Source: DATJPW01 sp963752855 (GTDB taxonomy: Bacteria > Desulfobacterota > Desulfomonilia > Desulfomonilales > Desulfomonilaceae). Taken from it: a DNA stretch of 64,000 nucleotides. Where the stretch lies: positions 248,001 to 312,000 of the forward strand of contig CAVVZX010000047.1 in the NCBI GenBank assembly GCA_963752855.1, in the 5' to 3' direction. Shown one piece after another: positions 1 through 10,299 of the stretch. Every line of letters begins with the position of its first letter. Position 1 is the stretch's first letter. The position numbers and the translations under genes are program-made. The notes below the pieces were generated by a model. The model had not been told where the DNA came from. It searched no databases and was given only the letters and a program-made list of their open reading frames with translations.

Positions 1-464
1 CTGGGAAACCACTTCACTTTTCGCTTTCATCGTCAACAAGGGGCTGGAAATAACTTCTTCAAAGACCTTTACGTCCGAATGAGAATTGTAGAGTCCGACC
101 AGCGCCGTGGCTACATGCCGCCACAATTCAGGCATCTGCCCGGACGAAATCTCGAGCGCTTCCGTGAAAGCATCCAGAGCATCCTCATACAGATTCATTC
201 CCATGTAGGCGAGCCCGAGATCCACTGAAAGCTGCGCAGAAGGCTCATCCGAGGCAATTCGGCGCCCACTGGGAGTTTGTTCCATACGCTGGGTGAATTG
301 GATCTGAACTACCTTGGCTTGGGCTTTGCGGTTATCGGGTTCTTTGCTAAGGATATGTTGGTAGACCAGTCACAGCTTGATCGTGCAACCCGTGGCTCTC
401 ATAGACTTCGGCTTCCTGCCATAAACGCTCTACGCTCTTCTTGTGAGTTTTCAGGACCGTTCAT
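1..464 (-). CDS. TPR-like protein, 3' part missing, frameshifted
   Basis: Read on the minus strand, the stretch gives a helical, tetratricopeptide-like protein that runs off the left edge of the window. Visible pieces are AEVYESHGLHDQAV, then in another frame VYQHILSKEPDNRKAQAK, and then LGLAYMGMNLYEDALDAF, a typical TPR helix pair with the A/G/Y/A positions. A one-base frame change near 370 separates the first two pieces. The start is uncertain; an ATG at 464-462 would need a second frame change. The family cannot be narrowed further. TPR proteins are usually interaction scaffolds, so no specific role is assigned. Confidence 0.4.
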
Positions 465-585
465 TCTCAGCCGTAAGTTTCGGTTAATAACCGATCAGTA
501 ATTTTGGTCAATTTTCGGCCCGCGGCAAAAAAGACAAGTAAAAACTTTCAATTATGATAGCAGACTGTCTCAGCAATGTCAGGCC

Positions 586-2282
586 CTATTTGATTGTGAA
601 ACCGGGAGGTAGCTGTTCTTCTGACGACTTGGGCGATGTCGGCGTGGTCCCACCCACCGAGGGGGAGGTCGAGGAATCGAAAGTCCCGGGGGCAAGACGT
701 TCCGGATCGAGTTCCCGTTCCTTGAAAAGCGAACCGTATTCACGGGCCTTGTCAACGTAAGATCCGGATGCAAGCCTTATTTCACCGATTATATTAACAC
801 GAATAGCGGAGGCGCCTTCGACAGGGCATTTGCTTTCACACCATCCGCAGCCGGTGCATTTGTTCTCTGGTACAAAAGGCGCAGCATTTATTCTATCGGG
901 TACCGGCTGAAATGAGACAGCGTCGTACGGACAGACTTCGTCACATACCAAGCATTTCTTGTCCCGCTCCCAAACCAGGCAATTTTGCCTATTAATCCAG
1001 GCGGTCCCCGCTTTTGCATGATTCTTTTCAATAAGCGGCAGATCGCGAATGGCTCCCGTGGGGCAAACTTTTCCGCAAGTATTACAGTTCATGGAACACG
1101 CTGCCAACCTTGGGAGCATGACAGGAGTGAAAATCCCTTCCAGCCCGGCCTTGAACCACACAGGTTGCAGGGTGTTGGTGGGGCATGCTTTCATACATTC
1201 TCCGCAGCGTATGCATCTGGCCAAGAATTCCGACTCCGGCAATGCTCCGGGGGGGCGGATGAGTTCTGCGTTGACCAGAGCCCGCTCTCTGCTGCGCGGC
1301 ATTGGTTGATGAATCCCGGTAGCGCAAAACCCCCGCCGTGACAAGACCTGATCCAAGGGCGAGGACTATATTTCGTCTGGTCAGGTCCGGGTTAACCTTC
1401 TCGACCGGTTTGTGAAAGAGGCCGTGCGGAAAACGATATAGCGGATTCAGGGCATACTTCCATACATCTACAGACAGCGATGCACTCTGAATGTGCTGTT
1501 TTCGCCGGATTCTTCAGATATGGCCGCCAGTGGGGCAATTTCGAATGCACAGTCCGCATCTTGTGCAATCTTCATTGACTCTGCGTCTGACAAGCGGGGA
1601 TCTCGAAAATAGCCCCATCAATGCTCCGGCAGGACATAGATTTCTGCACCAGAACCGCGGTTGAGCATAGCCCAGTATAGTTATGCCGAAAAAGAGCAGA
1701 AACACGAAGGCGCCGGTAGAAAAGACCCGTTCCGGGATTTGCAGATAGTTCAAAGATGAGAAAGGGGTTCCGGCCAACCAGGGCCCGGTCACTTGAAGAA
1801 TCCAATCAGCTGTCAACAGCAGCACAGGATAAACAACGAGCCCATAAAAACGAGTTATCAACGATAATGGAGATCCCCAATAAACCAGGGAAACACCGGT
1901 AGATGCGGAGGCGAGGATCGCAATCAGGCCGAGGTATTTCCATCTGCGATAGCGCTGCGTAGACTCATAGGAGTTGTTTTTGACCGAAGTCTTTTTTCCG
2001 GAAACTACGGCGCCTCTGCAAAATATCGAGTGTAGTTCCCATAGGACAAATGTGCCCGCAAAAAAATCTTCCGATCAGTAACGCCGCCAAGAGTATCAGT
2101 AAGCCCGGCAGCAGATAGAGCAAGAGGTCTCGCGAGGCTATGAGCGTCCCGATACAAATTAGGGGATCGAGTCGGAGGAAGAAATCTGCGGTCAATCCGT
2201 CAGGAAATGGATATGTCGCGAGCAGCAAAAGACCCAGGAAAACCGTCAGAGTGACGGTCTGGGTCACTTTATGTAATTTCAT
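586..2282 (-). CDS. Membrane-bound polyferredoxin (NapH-like N-terminus, multiple 4Fe-4S sites), frameshifted
   Basis: This is probably a single gene of about 560 codons read in three frames, with changes near 1950 and 1500-1360. The N-terminal third has several membrane helices and two NapH-type cysteine loops (CGHICPMG and CRNLCPAGALMG), followed by a ferredoxin site CTRCGLCIRNCP. The C-terminal part carries further clusters: CIRCGECMKACP, CSMNCNTCGKVCP, CLVCDEVCPYD and CTGCGWCESKCP. Such proteins pass electrons between membrane quinols and exported or soluble redox partners. The start ATG at 2282 lies 7 bp after the stop of the Tat-exported DUF362 gene, so the two are very likely co-transcribed. 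The electron donor and acceptor are not evident from sequence. Confidence 0.72.
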
Positions 2283-2288
2283 CAGATT

Positions 2289-3222
2289 TTAATATTCCTC
2301 ACATTTAATTTCTGTAGGTCCATGCGGCCCAGCCCGCGCTCGGCGGCTAAGCCGAATATGTTTCACCTGGCCGGGTTCAAATGGTCTGTTAAACCATGTT
2401 CCCAAAGCAACCATCTGGGCGTCAGCTGCGACCATGTCCGGCGAAGCGATGACGAGATTCAGTGGGATGACTTTGCCCGGTCCGCCGGGCCCGCCTGTGC
2501 TAAGAATTCGGGTGCCGTCAATAACCACGAGATGCGGCTTCAGGACCGTCACCATATCTACTATGGCCTCGTGCAGATCGTACCGACCATGGAAGGAGGT
2601 TCGGTCATATATTAATCCCATCATGCCCTTCATGGACAGACTAACTCCCGATGCGGAATGGGTCTTGCCCACGGGGACCGCGATAAGAACATCCGCATCC
2701 AACACCTCCGCCACGGCCTCCATAGATTTGAATTGACGCCCCGACGGGACATTAACCTCACGATATAATCTCTTTGATTTAACAACATTCACAGTCGTTT
2801 TCGGAATGGCCGCGCAAGTGGCAGGGATTTGTGAAAGGGCAAGGCATTCTTCCGGCGTATGCAACACATTGTCGAAAACAGCGACTTTTGACGCGCCGGA
2901 TTGTATGCACATCCTGGCAACTTCTCCTACCACCGCGGGATGGGTATTTGAAGCCGCAGCGGGACCGCTGGAAAAGCTCATGTTTGGTTTAATGACAACT
3001 TTATTCCCTGGTTTTACGAACCTTCCCATTCCTCCCAAAGCATCTACTGCTGCACGTGTGATCTGCAGCAGGATCGCTGCCGTTAACCACAACCAAGGTC
3101 CGGAACGCCTGTGCGCACGGCTTTCCCGCGGATTCAGCAGAGAGATCCCTCCGGAAAGGACTGTTGCCGTTACGGCCAATCCTCTTTTTCAGAAATTCGC
3201 GGCGATCTGATGAAAATGACAT
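2289..3222 (-). CDS. DUF362 protein with Tat signal, frameshifted near N-terminus
   Basis: The start at 3222 gives MSFSSDRREFLKKRIG, a twin-arginine motif, followed in the next frame by the hydrophobic stretch VTATVLSGGISLL. A further frame change restores TLVVVNGSDPAA and then ITRAAVDALGGM, the usual opening of DUF362 proteins. The rest is continuous and typical: KPGNKVVIKPNMSF, the VPVGKTHS region, SLSMKGMMG and VIDGTRILSTGGP. The domain is poorly characterised, and several members occur beside ferredoxins. Export by Tat implies a folded, possibly cofactor-containing protein in the periplasm. It is directly upstream of a membrane polyferredoxin. A second DUF362 gene lies at 13774-14958. Confidence 0.75.
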
Positions 3223-3328
3223 CAGGTTCTCCTCCTTGTTGACTTAAAAACATGCAAATTCAAGTAAAGCCACTGGAGCAAAAAAAGTCAACACACCCGA
3301 TGGCACGGTTCTTACTCATAGAAATCAG

Positions 3329-3357
3329 TTGACACCAAATTGTTTTCCATATATGAG
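3329..3357 (+). promoter_or_regulatory. Possible sigma70-type promoter upstream of the LemA-like gene
   Basis: TTGACA at 3329-3334 is followed after 17 bases by TATGAG at 3352-3357. The -35 is perfect and the -10 matches 4 of 6. It points toward the LemA-like gene and away from the divergent DUF362 gene. The surrounding 3223-3515 interval is AT-rich and holds no recognisable gene. Confidence 0.33.
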
Positions 3358-3515
3358 CTAAGGACAAGGAATATAAAGCTCTTTATTCATTTAGTAGTGT
3401 AACATTGACTAAATATAAACGAAATTGTCGTATTTGGGGCATTTGTCAGTCCGCCCGAGTTCCCGAAACTCGCTAGCTCGCCTCATCTAGGGGCATCTTC
3501 GGGGCGAGCGATTGC

Positions 3516-4115
3516 TTGTCCCGACTTCCGAAAGGCCGCGCTGACTTCAACGAGACTTTTCAAGATCATCCAAATTCTTATTACTTTCCTGCTGGCGTTT
3601 CTCACTGTGATGGTGGTTTCTTTCTTGATGCTACGCCCCGCTTTGAAAGAGGTCAGGATGGAAGCCAGGGCCGAATGGTCTGCATTTGCCAGGGCAATTC
3701 CGGAAAGAAACAACTTGATCCCTGGTCTTATAGAATCATTCAAGGGTTTCGAAGCCGGGACACACCAAAATGGCGGAAAGACTCCTGCAGGCGCGATCCA
3801 TCTCAATGCGGTCCTACCGATCCCGACCGCATCGTTGCAGCTACTGATGAAATCGATAGGATATTGGAGGAAGTAAGGAAACTCGGTCAGTCAAAGCCGA
3901 GGCTTGCTCAGTACCCACCATTCACGGCCCAGTGGAAGAAGGTCGAGAAGATCAGTCTCCGCATCTCCCGACAGAGGGCCCAATACAATAGCGCAGCTAG
4001 TTCCTATAATCGGCTCCTGGGGGTTTTTCCTCAGAACCTTCTCGTAGCGGCTTTCGGGTTCGTTCCTCTTAAAATTTATACTGCAATCGGCCGGACTGGT
4101 GACTGTATTCAATAG
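3516..4115 (+). CDS. LemA family protein, with two compensating frame changes
   Basis: An N-terminal hydrophobic helix (LFKIIQILITFLLAFLTV) is followed by LemA-type features: AEWSAFARAIPERNNLIPGL, a recognisable form of the family signature where a helix precedes R.DLIPNL. At the C-terminus are YNSAASSYNRLLGVFPQNLL and a short Phe-Gly-Phe stretch, equivalent to the LemA YN..V..YN...FP.N..A..FGF pattern. The central 75 codons are in another frame than the two ends, so two indels compensate. The proposed TTG start at 3516 is weak. LemA proteins are membrane-anchored helical bundles facing outwards, of unclear molecular role. The next plus-strand genes encode PP2C and FHA proteins. Confidence 0.6.
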   Translation: MSRLPKGRADFNETFQDHPNSYYFPAGVSHCDGGFFLDATPRFERGQDGSQGRMVCICQGNSGKKQLDPWSYRIIQGFRSRDTPKWRKDSCRRDPSQCGPTDPDRIVAATDEIDRILEEVRKLGQSKPRLAQYPPFTAQWKKVEKISLRISRQRAQYNSAASSYNRLLGVFPQNLLVAAFGFVPLKIYTAIGRTGDCIQ

Positions 4116-4175
4116 CCGCAGACTTCGAAGCGTATAAGGCCCTCTGCCGACTGTGGATTCATTCTTCCATTGTTT

Positions 4176-5278
4176 TTAATGGACTTCAGACGGATTGGCT
4201 ATTTCTTCTTCGCCGACTTTGCGGACTGTTCCGCCGCTGAACACAAAACTGGCCAAGATAAGTTTATCCTTTTTCGAGGGATGAAGATAACGCACGCTGA
4301 AGCCCGGTTTACCTTCCGAATGGTAATTCGTGATGGGTAAGATGCCGTGAATTCGCGATTGCCAGCTTATCACACGCTTTTTGAGTCTTGGGGTCCAATT
4401 CATGAGATACAGTCTGGTGTAATCACAACCAGGATCTTTGCCCAATCGGCGCATAGGCGGCGATATAATTGTTTTTGGCGCCACGATCCGGGTCATCAGT
4501 GGTATTAACGGTTCTCCACGCCACTATACGCATGAAAGGCACTTCTCTGGCTATTTCATCAGGTGGCGTAAGCTTAATATTATGAGTATAAATGTAGCCA
4601 ACCCTACCATCTTCGATTCTTACTTTGTACCAGACATCTTTCTTTACACCGGAATCGAGGGGATCATCGGCGTTGGCACATTTTCCTGGGACGAACTGCG
4701 GGCCGCGGATTTTACCTCTGGTGGTGCCTTTATCGTCTCCGGCTCGTGCGGCCCCTCTGACTGGTTACTACTCGATCATAAACTTCAAATTTCTTCCCAG
4801 GAGGCAGCGACCTCAACAATTTCGTGATTTCGCCCGGGATACAGTCGAAAATTGGCTTTTGTTTTAGTTTCCCCCTCAGCTTGGGCAGGCGCGCCTTCGA
4901 TGGATCGTCTGAATTCATGGGTTCTCGCGATAATTTCTTCACCACCGATCATTTTTTGTTCAATATAACCTTCTCGTCCGTCTCTGGTCCGAACTCGATA
5001 CCACTCACCCATTTTATCGAGCAAATATACCGGTGTCTCCGCCGGGAGCTTCTTAATAATCTCGGAATTGGGATTGGCCGTTTGATACAGTGAGCAAGCC
5101 CGCATCGTCATTCCGTCTCTGGGAGTAAACGGATTCTTTTTTCACGAACTTTGGTCTGAATGGTTTTTAAGGCTTCCCTTTTTAGAGTCTCCATTTCTTG
5201 GCAGCCGAGAGCAAAAAGACAAGAAATCCTAGCAGGCCCTGTCAGCACAAGAAAGCGGACAATCCGTTTTTATTTCAT
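4176..5278 (-). CDS. Lipoprotein with bacterial SH3 repeats, frameshifted
   Basis: From an ATG at 5278 a basic, hydrophobic leader ends in LFALGC, a plausible lipobox, followed by QEMETLKREALKT. The first SH3 domain reads LYQTANPNSEIIKKLPAET, then WYRVRTRDGREGYIEQK. A second, in another frame, contains VWYKVRIEDGRVGYIYTHNI, decoded from the minus strand around 4570-4650. The C-terminal part (LYLMNWTPRLKK to the end) matches no family I know. At least three frame changes break the gene (leader, residue 25 region, after 4800). Bacterial SH3 domains usually bind peptidoglycan or peptides at the envelope. It is divergent from the PP2C gene, with the 5279-5515 interval between them. Confidence 0.6.
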
Positions 5279-5515
5279 GATTATGGGCATTTGCACATTC
5301 TCCGGCGTCCCTCTCGGAGGGTCACATTATATCGGTTCGAGGGAGAAATCAACTCCCGCAATTACAAGGAATTCTCACGATAATCATTGATTTACATGCT
5401 GGAATCGGTTAGATTTCGAGTCTAAGGTGGTTTATCGGAAAGACAAAAATGATGTTGCATTTAAGGAGCATTATGGAACGGCAAACCATAGTCCATTCAG
5501 GGGGGCGAAGGATAA

Positions 5516-6295
5516 GTGATCTTTCAAGCGTGGGCAGGCACGGATATTGGAAGATATCGCACCCTAAACGAAGACTGTTATCTGGTAGATATGGAAACCG
5601 GTTTGATTTTGGTGCTGGACGGGATGGGTGGCCATGTGGCCGGTGAAGTGGCTTCACATTTGGCAATGGAGACGATATCATCTTTTTACGGCATGTATGC
5701 AGCGAATCGCGTCAAGGAAGTGCCGGTATCGGACAATTATGACCGAACTTTTTCATACCAATCAAATCTGTTGCGACGTGCGGTAATTGAGGCGAACCTG
5801 GTTGTACTCGAGAAATCGCTCGAGAACCAGCAGTTGTCAGGCATGGGAAGCACGGTGGCCGGAATAGCGATTCGTGACTTTACTGCCTCTGCGATCAATG
5901 TGGGTGACAGCCGGATCTACCTTATTCGGGATAACAGTATGGAACAGATCTCCGTGGATCACACCCTCGCGGAAGATCAAGTGGGCCGCGGGGCCATGAC
6001 ACCCGAGGAGGCCGAGGATTCCGAACTCAAACATGTGTTGTGCTCGGTGCTGGGAGTTGAATCTGAAATACAAGTGCATATGGATGAATTATCAATACTT
6101 TCAGGCGATATTTTCCTGCTCTGTTCGGATGGCCTAACAGCAGTAATGAAAGACGAAGAGATCTTAAGAGGCGTTATGGAAAACGAGATCGGGCCCGAAA
6201 CTATCGAGCGACTCATTGCGCAGGCGAATGTGCGTGGCGGGCCTGACAATGTGACTGTCGCTTTAATCAAGATTCATGGTGGACCCGCCACTTAG
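5516..6295 (+). CDS. PP2C-family protein serine/threonine phosphatase
   Basis: This is a complete 259-residue PP2C (PPM) phosphatase of the Stp1/PrpC type. The metal-binding motifs are all there: GRYRTLNEDCYLV, LVLDGMGGHVAGE, GMGSTVAGIAI, NVGDSRIYLIRD, the SDGLTAVM aspartate and GGPDNVTVALIK at the C-terminus. It would remove phosphate from Ser/Thr residues in an Mn/Mg-dependent reaction in the cytoplasm. The GTG start at 5516 is preceded by a purine-rich GGGGGGCGAAGGA. The next gene encodes FHA phosphothreonine-binding domains, which fits a shared Ser/Thr phosphorylation circuit. No kinase gene is visible within the window. Confidence 0.9.
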   Translation: MIFQAWAGTDIGRYRTLNEDCYLVDMETGLILVLDGMGGHVAGEVASHLAMETISSFYGMYAANRVKEVPVSDNYDRTFSYQSNLLRRAVIEANLVVLEKSLENQQLSGMGSTVAGIAIRDFTASAINVGDSRIYLIRDNSMEQISVDHTLAEDQVGRGAMTPEEAEDSELKHVLCSVLGVESEIQVHMDELSILSGDIFLLCSDGLTAVMKDEEILRGVMENEIGPETIERLIAQANVRGGPDNVTVALIKIHGGPAT

Positions 6296-6388
6296 ACAGG
6301 CAAGGTTTCGGGGAATCTGTCGCTTGCTGAAGAGTGGAAGAAATTACGCAAAGGAAATTCCAGCGGCAGGATCTTGTGGAGGATGTCC

Positions 6389-7149
6389 ATGTTCAAGCTG
6401 GTCCTGAAATTTCAGGACTCGGTCCTGGAAGAGTTCATGTTTGACAAAACACCCGTTACTATCGGCAGGCGTTATGACAATGATGTCGTGATTGACAACA
6501 TGGCTGTGTCCGGGCATCACGCGGCCATAGAAGAGGAAAATCCGAATTTTTACGTACTTGTGGATCTCGAATCATTAAATGGCACATTTCTCAATGAAAC
6601 GAAAATCAGCCGCGAAAGAATTTTTGACGGTGATGTTTTCATAGTGGGAAAACATACCCTGAATTTCGTCGATCTGCGGCCGGAAACGGAAAGGCCCACA
6701 AGAGAAGAGGCCGAACTCAAAGCGAAGGGCTCGTTCCGAGATACTGTCATCCTCGACACGAAGGCCCAACAGGAACTATTGGCAAAGCAGGCCGCGCGAA
6801 AGGCGAGCCCGAGACCCCACAGCCGGCGAGACCGAAAAAAGTGGATTTTCAGGGGTCGCTTACGGTTATATCAGGCGGCACTCCTCAAATCATAGACATG
6901 AACAAGCGACTTATTAGACTTGGGAAAGGCTCTGAATGCGAGGTCAAATGTTCCGGGCTACTCGTAGGGAAAACCGCTGCACTGATCAATAAAAGACCCA
7001 ATGGTTTTTTTCTTGCCTACGCTGAGGGTCTTAAGAAACCGGAAGTCAATGGGCAGGTGGTTGCTACACAGGTCCAACTACAGGATGGCGATGAAATAGT
7101 AATTGGCAGCACCCGTATGACTTTCAATGTTCACGAAGAGATATCTTAA
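6389..7149 (+). CDS. Protein with two FHA domains, one frameshift
   Basis: The start is ATG 6389, placed after GGAGGA at 6378-6383. The first FHA domain is canonical: VTIGRRYDNDVVIDN, VSGHHAAIE and LESLNGTFLNETKI, that is the Gly-Arg, Ser-x-x-His and Asn-Gly signatures for phosphothreonine recognition. A linker with TVILDTKAQQEL follows. A single frame change near 6820-6840 leads into a second FHA fold (LIRLGKGSECEVKC, DGDEIVIGSTRMTF) which lacks the Ser-x-x-His motif and so may not bind phosphothreonine. The gene follows the PP2C gene by about 90 bp, so the pair may read and erase the same mark. Its 3' end overlaps the convergent DUF3999 gene by 19 bp. Confidence 0.85.
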
Positions 7150-8502
7150 ATTCATCACCCTTACCAAGAATGCGAGGATCACGACGGCCACCGGATCTTC
7201 GCCATCGCCGTGTTCTTAACATAACTGCAAACAGTATAAGTAAACCTGCCAAAAGCAGAGCCATACCGGCAATTCGCCTCAGAATCGACTGCGTGGGGGC
7301 TTTTTCAGATCGAGGCGCTACATGTTCGCAACGGGGGCTTCGGGTACGTTTAGTTCCGCACCGAGTTTGATTTCAGATGATCAGGCTGCGATCTGTCCCA
7401 GATTAGTGGCAGAAGGCGTGGAATTAGGCCCTGCAAGCCGACTTTGCGCATTGTCGTAGTAGATACGATAAGTCATGTCTTTTCGATGTTCAAAAACGGC
7501 CATGCGCACTGCTCCAAGGGCCTTAATTTCATCCACATTCACTGGGGGACCTGAACCCGCAAGCTCCAATTTCACGTAGCGGTACGGCTGAGGCTTGAAG
7601 TGTGCTTTTAGTTTCTCTTTTGCCGTATCGTCTTTGCGGATGCGAAATAGAGTCCCATTATAAAAATCTTTCCATGATCTCCATTTTCCGATGCTTTTCC
7701 GCTATTCTGAATGCTTTTTATAAACTCCTTAGTCCGTCGAGATGGAGATCCCGGCTAACGGAAAACGTTTCTGCCCAAGATCGACATCGACAATGGTAGA
7801 ATTGTTAGACGCTTCGAGACGTTTCTCCGTTATCCGCGCTTCCAAGGATTTGGTTAAATTCAAGCCTGCTATTGGCCGGACAACAAAGGACATTATCTAT
7901 TTTGAGAGGCGGTTGATCATCGTCTAATATACGGAGCTGCAAGTATTGGAAATTGTTCAAAGGGTGCTCGATATCAAGGGTCTGAAACGGTTCAGGCTTT
8001 CCTAAATCGGCTATAAGACCATCCACGCGTATAACGTAGGTATCACGGGCATTATCCGAACCTCGAAGTTCGACCTTTCGCGCAAAATCTTTGGAACTCG
8101 TCTGAATTATAACGGAGCGAGTCAAGACTTTCGCTTTTTTATCTATCCAGATTTCAGTGAACTTGCCGGGTCGCTTGGTCACTCTGAAAACTTGGGCCGG
8201 AAATGGTGGCCCGTCTTCTCCGTCCGGCTCTTCTGTGAGCAGAATTGGCACGGAGATGCCCGGGATGAGACAACGCGGATATCGGCAAGATCAGGTCTGC
8301 ACTTCTCCAATAGCTCGGATTCAAGAGCAACTCCGACTGAGACCTTCCTTACGTCTGCGGGAATATGGATTTCTCTGAAGCGCTTCCAACCGGCCGAATT
8401 GAATTCCTGTGAACTGAGCGCCGGGATAGTCGAAGCGCAGAGAACAACCAGAGAGAGAATGAAGATATTGAATCGTCCATCCGTCCCTTCCTGCAATAGC
8501 AA
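7131..8502 (-). CDS. DUF3999 family membrane protein, frameshifted
   Basis: The N-terminus has a signal peptide (FILSLVVLCASTIPALSS) and then FREIHIPADVRKVSVGVAL, with the DUF3999-type phrase CRPDLADIRVVSS. The middle, in another frame, contains KFTEIWIDKKAKVLTRSVII and FQYLQLRILDDDQPP, both typical of the family. The C-terminal part includes MTYRIYYDNAQSRLAGP and, after another frame change, a single membrane helix (LLLAGLLILFAVML) and a basic tail. DUF3999 proteins are predicted to be exported beta-sandwich proteins anchored by the C-terminus; their role is unknown. The start at 8502 and the stop at 7131 are my reconstruction over at least three frame changes. It converges on the FHA gene. 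Confidence 0.68.
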
Positions 8503-8666
8503 TTAATACAGCCTCTTAAATATGGAGGCGGATTATAGCCGCACAGGGGGCGGGAATCAAGATAGGAAAGGTCTCTATCGGCTGCTCAGTCAAAAATAGC
8601 ATTTAATTTTCGATGAAAAACAGGTAACTTGCTTTAGTTGTCCTGGCAGGACGCAGACTAAGACAA

Positions 8667-9659
8667 GTGGATGGAGCAACCTTGGTTTCTAAAATAAGCT
8701 CAAAGAGAGTCCTGGTTACCGGCGGCGCCGGATTCATAGGAAGTCATCTGGTCGAAGGTCTTCTCCAACTTGGATATGAGGTTAGGGTCCTCGATGACTT
8801 CAGCACGGGCAAGAGGCAAAATTTGATCGGTCTTGGAAACGGTAAATGGAGTCCCGGAAAAGATTTCGAGTTGATTGAAGGAGACATCCGTGATCCTGAA
8901 GCTGTGCGCAAAGCAACAGCGGGGATGCACGCCGTTTTCCATCAGGCTGCGCTGGGTAGTGTTCCGCGGTCGGTAGCAGATCCGGTCACGACTCATCAGG
9001 TCAACGCGGACGGGACGTTGAACGTCCTGCTCGCTGCCCGGGATTCTCATGCGCAGCGAGTTGTATATGCGTCATCTTCTTCCGTGTATGGGGACAGTCA
9101 ACGGCTCCCCAAGCGGGAAGGGGAAGAAGGGATTCCCCTTTCTCCTTACGCTCTTACCAAGCAGATCAACGAGCGGTATGGAAGACTTTTCTGCGACTGT
9201 ACGAATTGGAAACCATAGGTCTTCGATACTTCAATGTTTACGGTCCAAGACAAGACCCGCAATCTGAATACGCCGCCGTGATTCCCAGGTTCATTAGCGC
9301 TCTTCTGGAAGGTCGTGCGCCGGTGGTGTACGGAACAGGACAACAGAGCCGGGACTTCACATATGTAAAAGATGTAGTGACAGCCAATTTTAGGGCTCTG
9401 GAAGCGCCCGCCGGACACTTGCGGCTCATCTTACAACGTGGGCCGAGGGGACAAGACTCGTTACTGGAATTGCTCGAAACACTTCAGGAGATTTTGGGCA
9501 CGAAAATTGAGCCCCGATTCGAGCCGCCTAGGCCGGGAGACGTAATGCACTCGTCAGCGGACGTCACGCTGGCGCAGCAAAGCGCTGGGGTTCCACGCGG
9601 ACCACGATTTGCGAAGCGGTCTGGAGCAAAGTATTGATTGGTACAGGAAGAACTTATGA
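8667..9659 (+). CDS. NAD-dependent nucleotide-sugar epimerase/dehydratase (extended SDR), frameshifted
   Basis: The Rossmann motif VLVTGGAGFIGSHLVEGL near residue 14 and the catalytic triad elements (SSSSVYGDS, then PYALTK with Tyr-x-x-x-Lys) identify an extended SDR. The second half reads LRYFNVYGPRQDP, VIPRFISALLEG and YGTGQQSRDFTYVKDVV, as in UDP-glucose or UDP-GlcNAc C4-epimerases of the WbpP/GalE group. One frame change near 9195 and another near 9585 separate the parts; the restored C-terminus ends SGLEQSIDWYRKNL at 9659. The substrate cannot be told, but a role in surface polysaccharide precursors is likely. The start is GTG 8667. No other glycan gene is adjacent. Confidence 0.82.
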
Positions 9660-10082
9660 ATAAGGATAGAATAATGAAGTAGTTAGCGGCCGGTTAGGTC
9701 GTCGTACAAACAGATAGAGTCCGACCCTAACCCCTATACCCTCAGCCGGACTCAAACCGGGATAAACTCCGGTAAATGCACAATAATGAATGAACAAGCG
9801 CCACAATACACATCAGAAACACGCTTGTCAAACTAGAAAGTACTTTAACAATTTTAACACAATGATAACTTGTACCGCGGCAAAAGGTTCATCTTATTTC
9901 TGATCACCCCTCCTAATTCGATTCCAAAGTTTCTGTAACCGAACTTTTTCAACCTAGTGGAAACCCTCAAAATAATAGCTACTTATCGCCAGTTCGGCGG
10001 ATTATTTTGAAAACATTTCATGGCCCACGAAGCATGAGACCACCCCCCTCCTATTTGCAAAGACCAAACACAGGAGATGGTA
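9660..10082. other. Gene-free interval
   Basis: About 420 bp, AT-rich, with no supported gene, RNA or strong hairpin. It separates the epimerase gene from a patchwork of truncated genes. Confidence 0.5.
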
Positions 10083-10187
10083 GTGAGAACCTTCGAATAC
10101 CTCAAACCGACTTCGATCCGCGAAGCCATTGATCTGTTATGTAAGTGTGGTATTGCAACACCCCGGATGATGTGGAACTCGCCATAA
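10083..10187 (+). pseudogene. 5' remnant of a molybdopterin-dehydrogenase FAD-binding (CoxM/XdhB-like) gene
   Basis: A GTG at 10083 preceded by CAGGAG opens with MRTFEYLKPTSIREAIDLL, the characteristic first 19 residues of CoxM-type FAD-binding subunits. In intact genes this is followed within some 15 residues by the AGGTDLL flavin loop. Here the reading frame instead gives CKCGIATPRMM and stops at 10187. The start and its ribosome-binding site look genuine while the rest of the gene is absent, so this is a 5' fragment fused to other DNA at about 10141. No CoxL or CoxS partner is present. Confidence 0.5.
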
Positions 10188-10237
10188 AAGCTGTTCGAAA
10201 AATCGCCGCGAAAATGGAATCTTTTGAGGACGCGTGA
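10157..10237 (+). pseudogene. 3' remnant resembling the C-terminus of a class V aminotransferase/cysteine desulfurase-like gene
   Basis: This frame reads NTPDDVELAIKAVRKIAAK and ends in MESFEDA and a stop. The pattern NT..DVE.AI.A.R.I is how many fold-type I PLP enzymes (cysteine desulfurase, kynureninase-like) finish. Only the last 26 codons are present; no body of such a gene lies upstream. The identification rests on a short motif and is tentative. Confidence 0.3.
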
Positions 10238-10278
10238 ACTCCCCCTTGCCTGAAGTGGAAATTGTCGATTATCATTAA
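10229..10278 (+). pseudogene. 3' remnant of higB toxin gene
   Basis: The last codons read PEVEIVDYH then TAA at 10276-10278. EVEIVDYH is the common C-terminus of HigB/RelE-type toxins, where it follows an aromatic-rich WRI.F.W segment. Here nothing of HigB lies further upstream: the frame has a stop at 10225. The stop is 21 bp before the higA start, the usual higBA spacing, which supports the call. The toxin is thus lost, leaving the antitoxin gene without its partner. Confidence 0.6.
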
Positions 10279-10299
10279 TTCGATTATAGGTGGTGAGTC

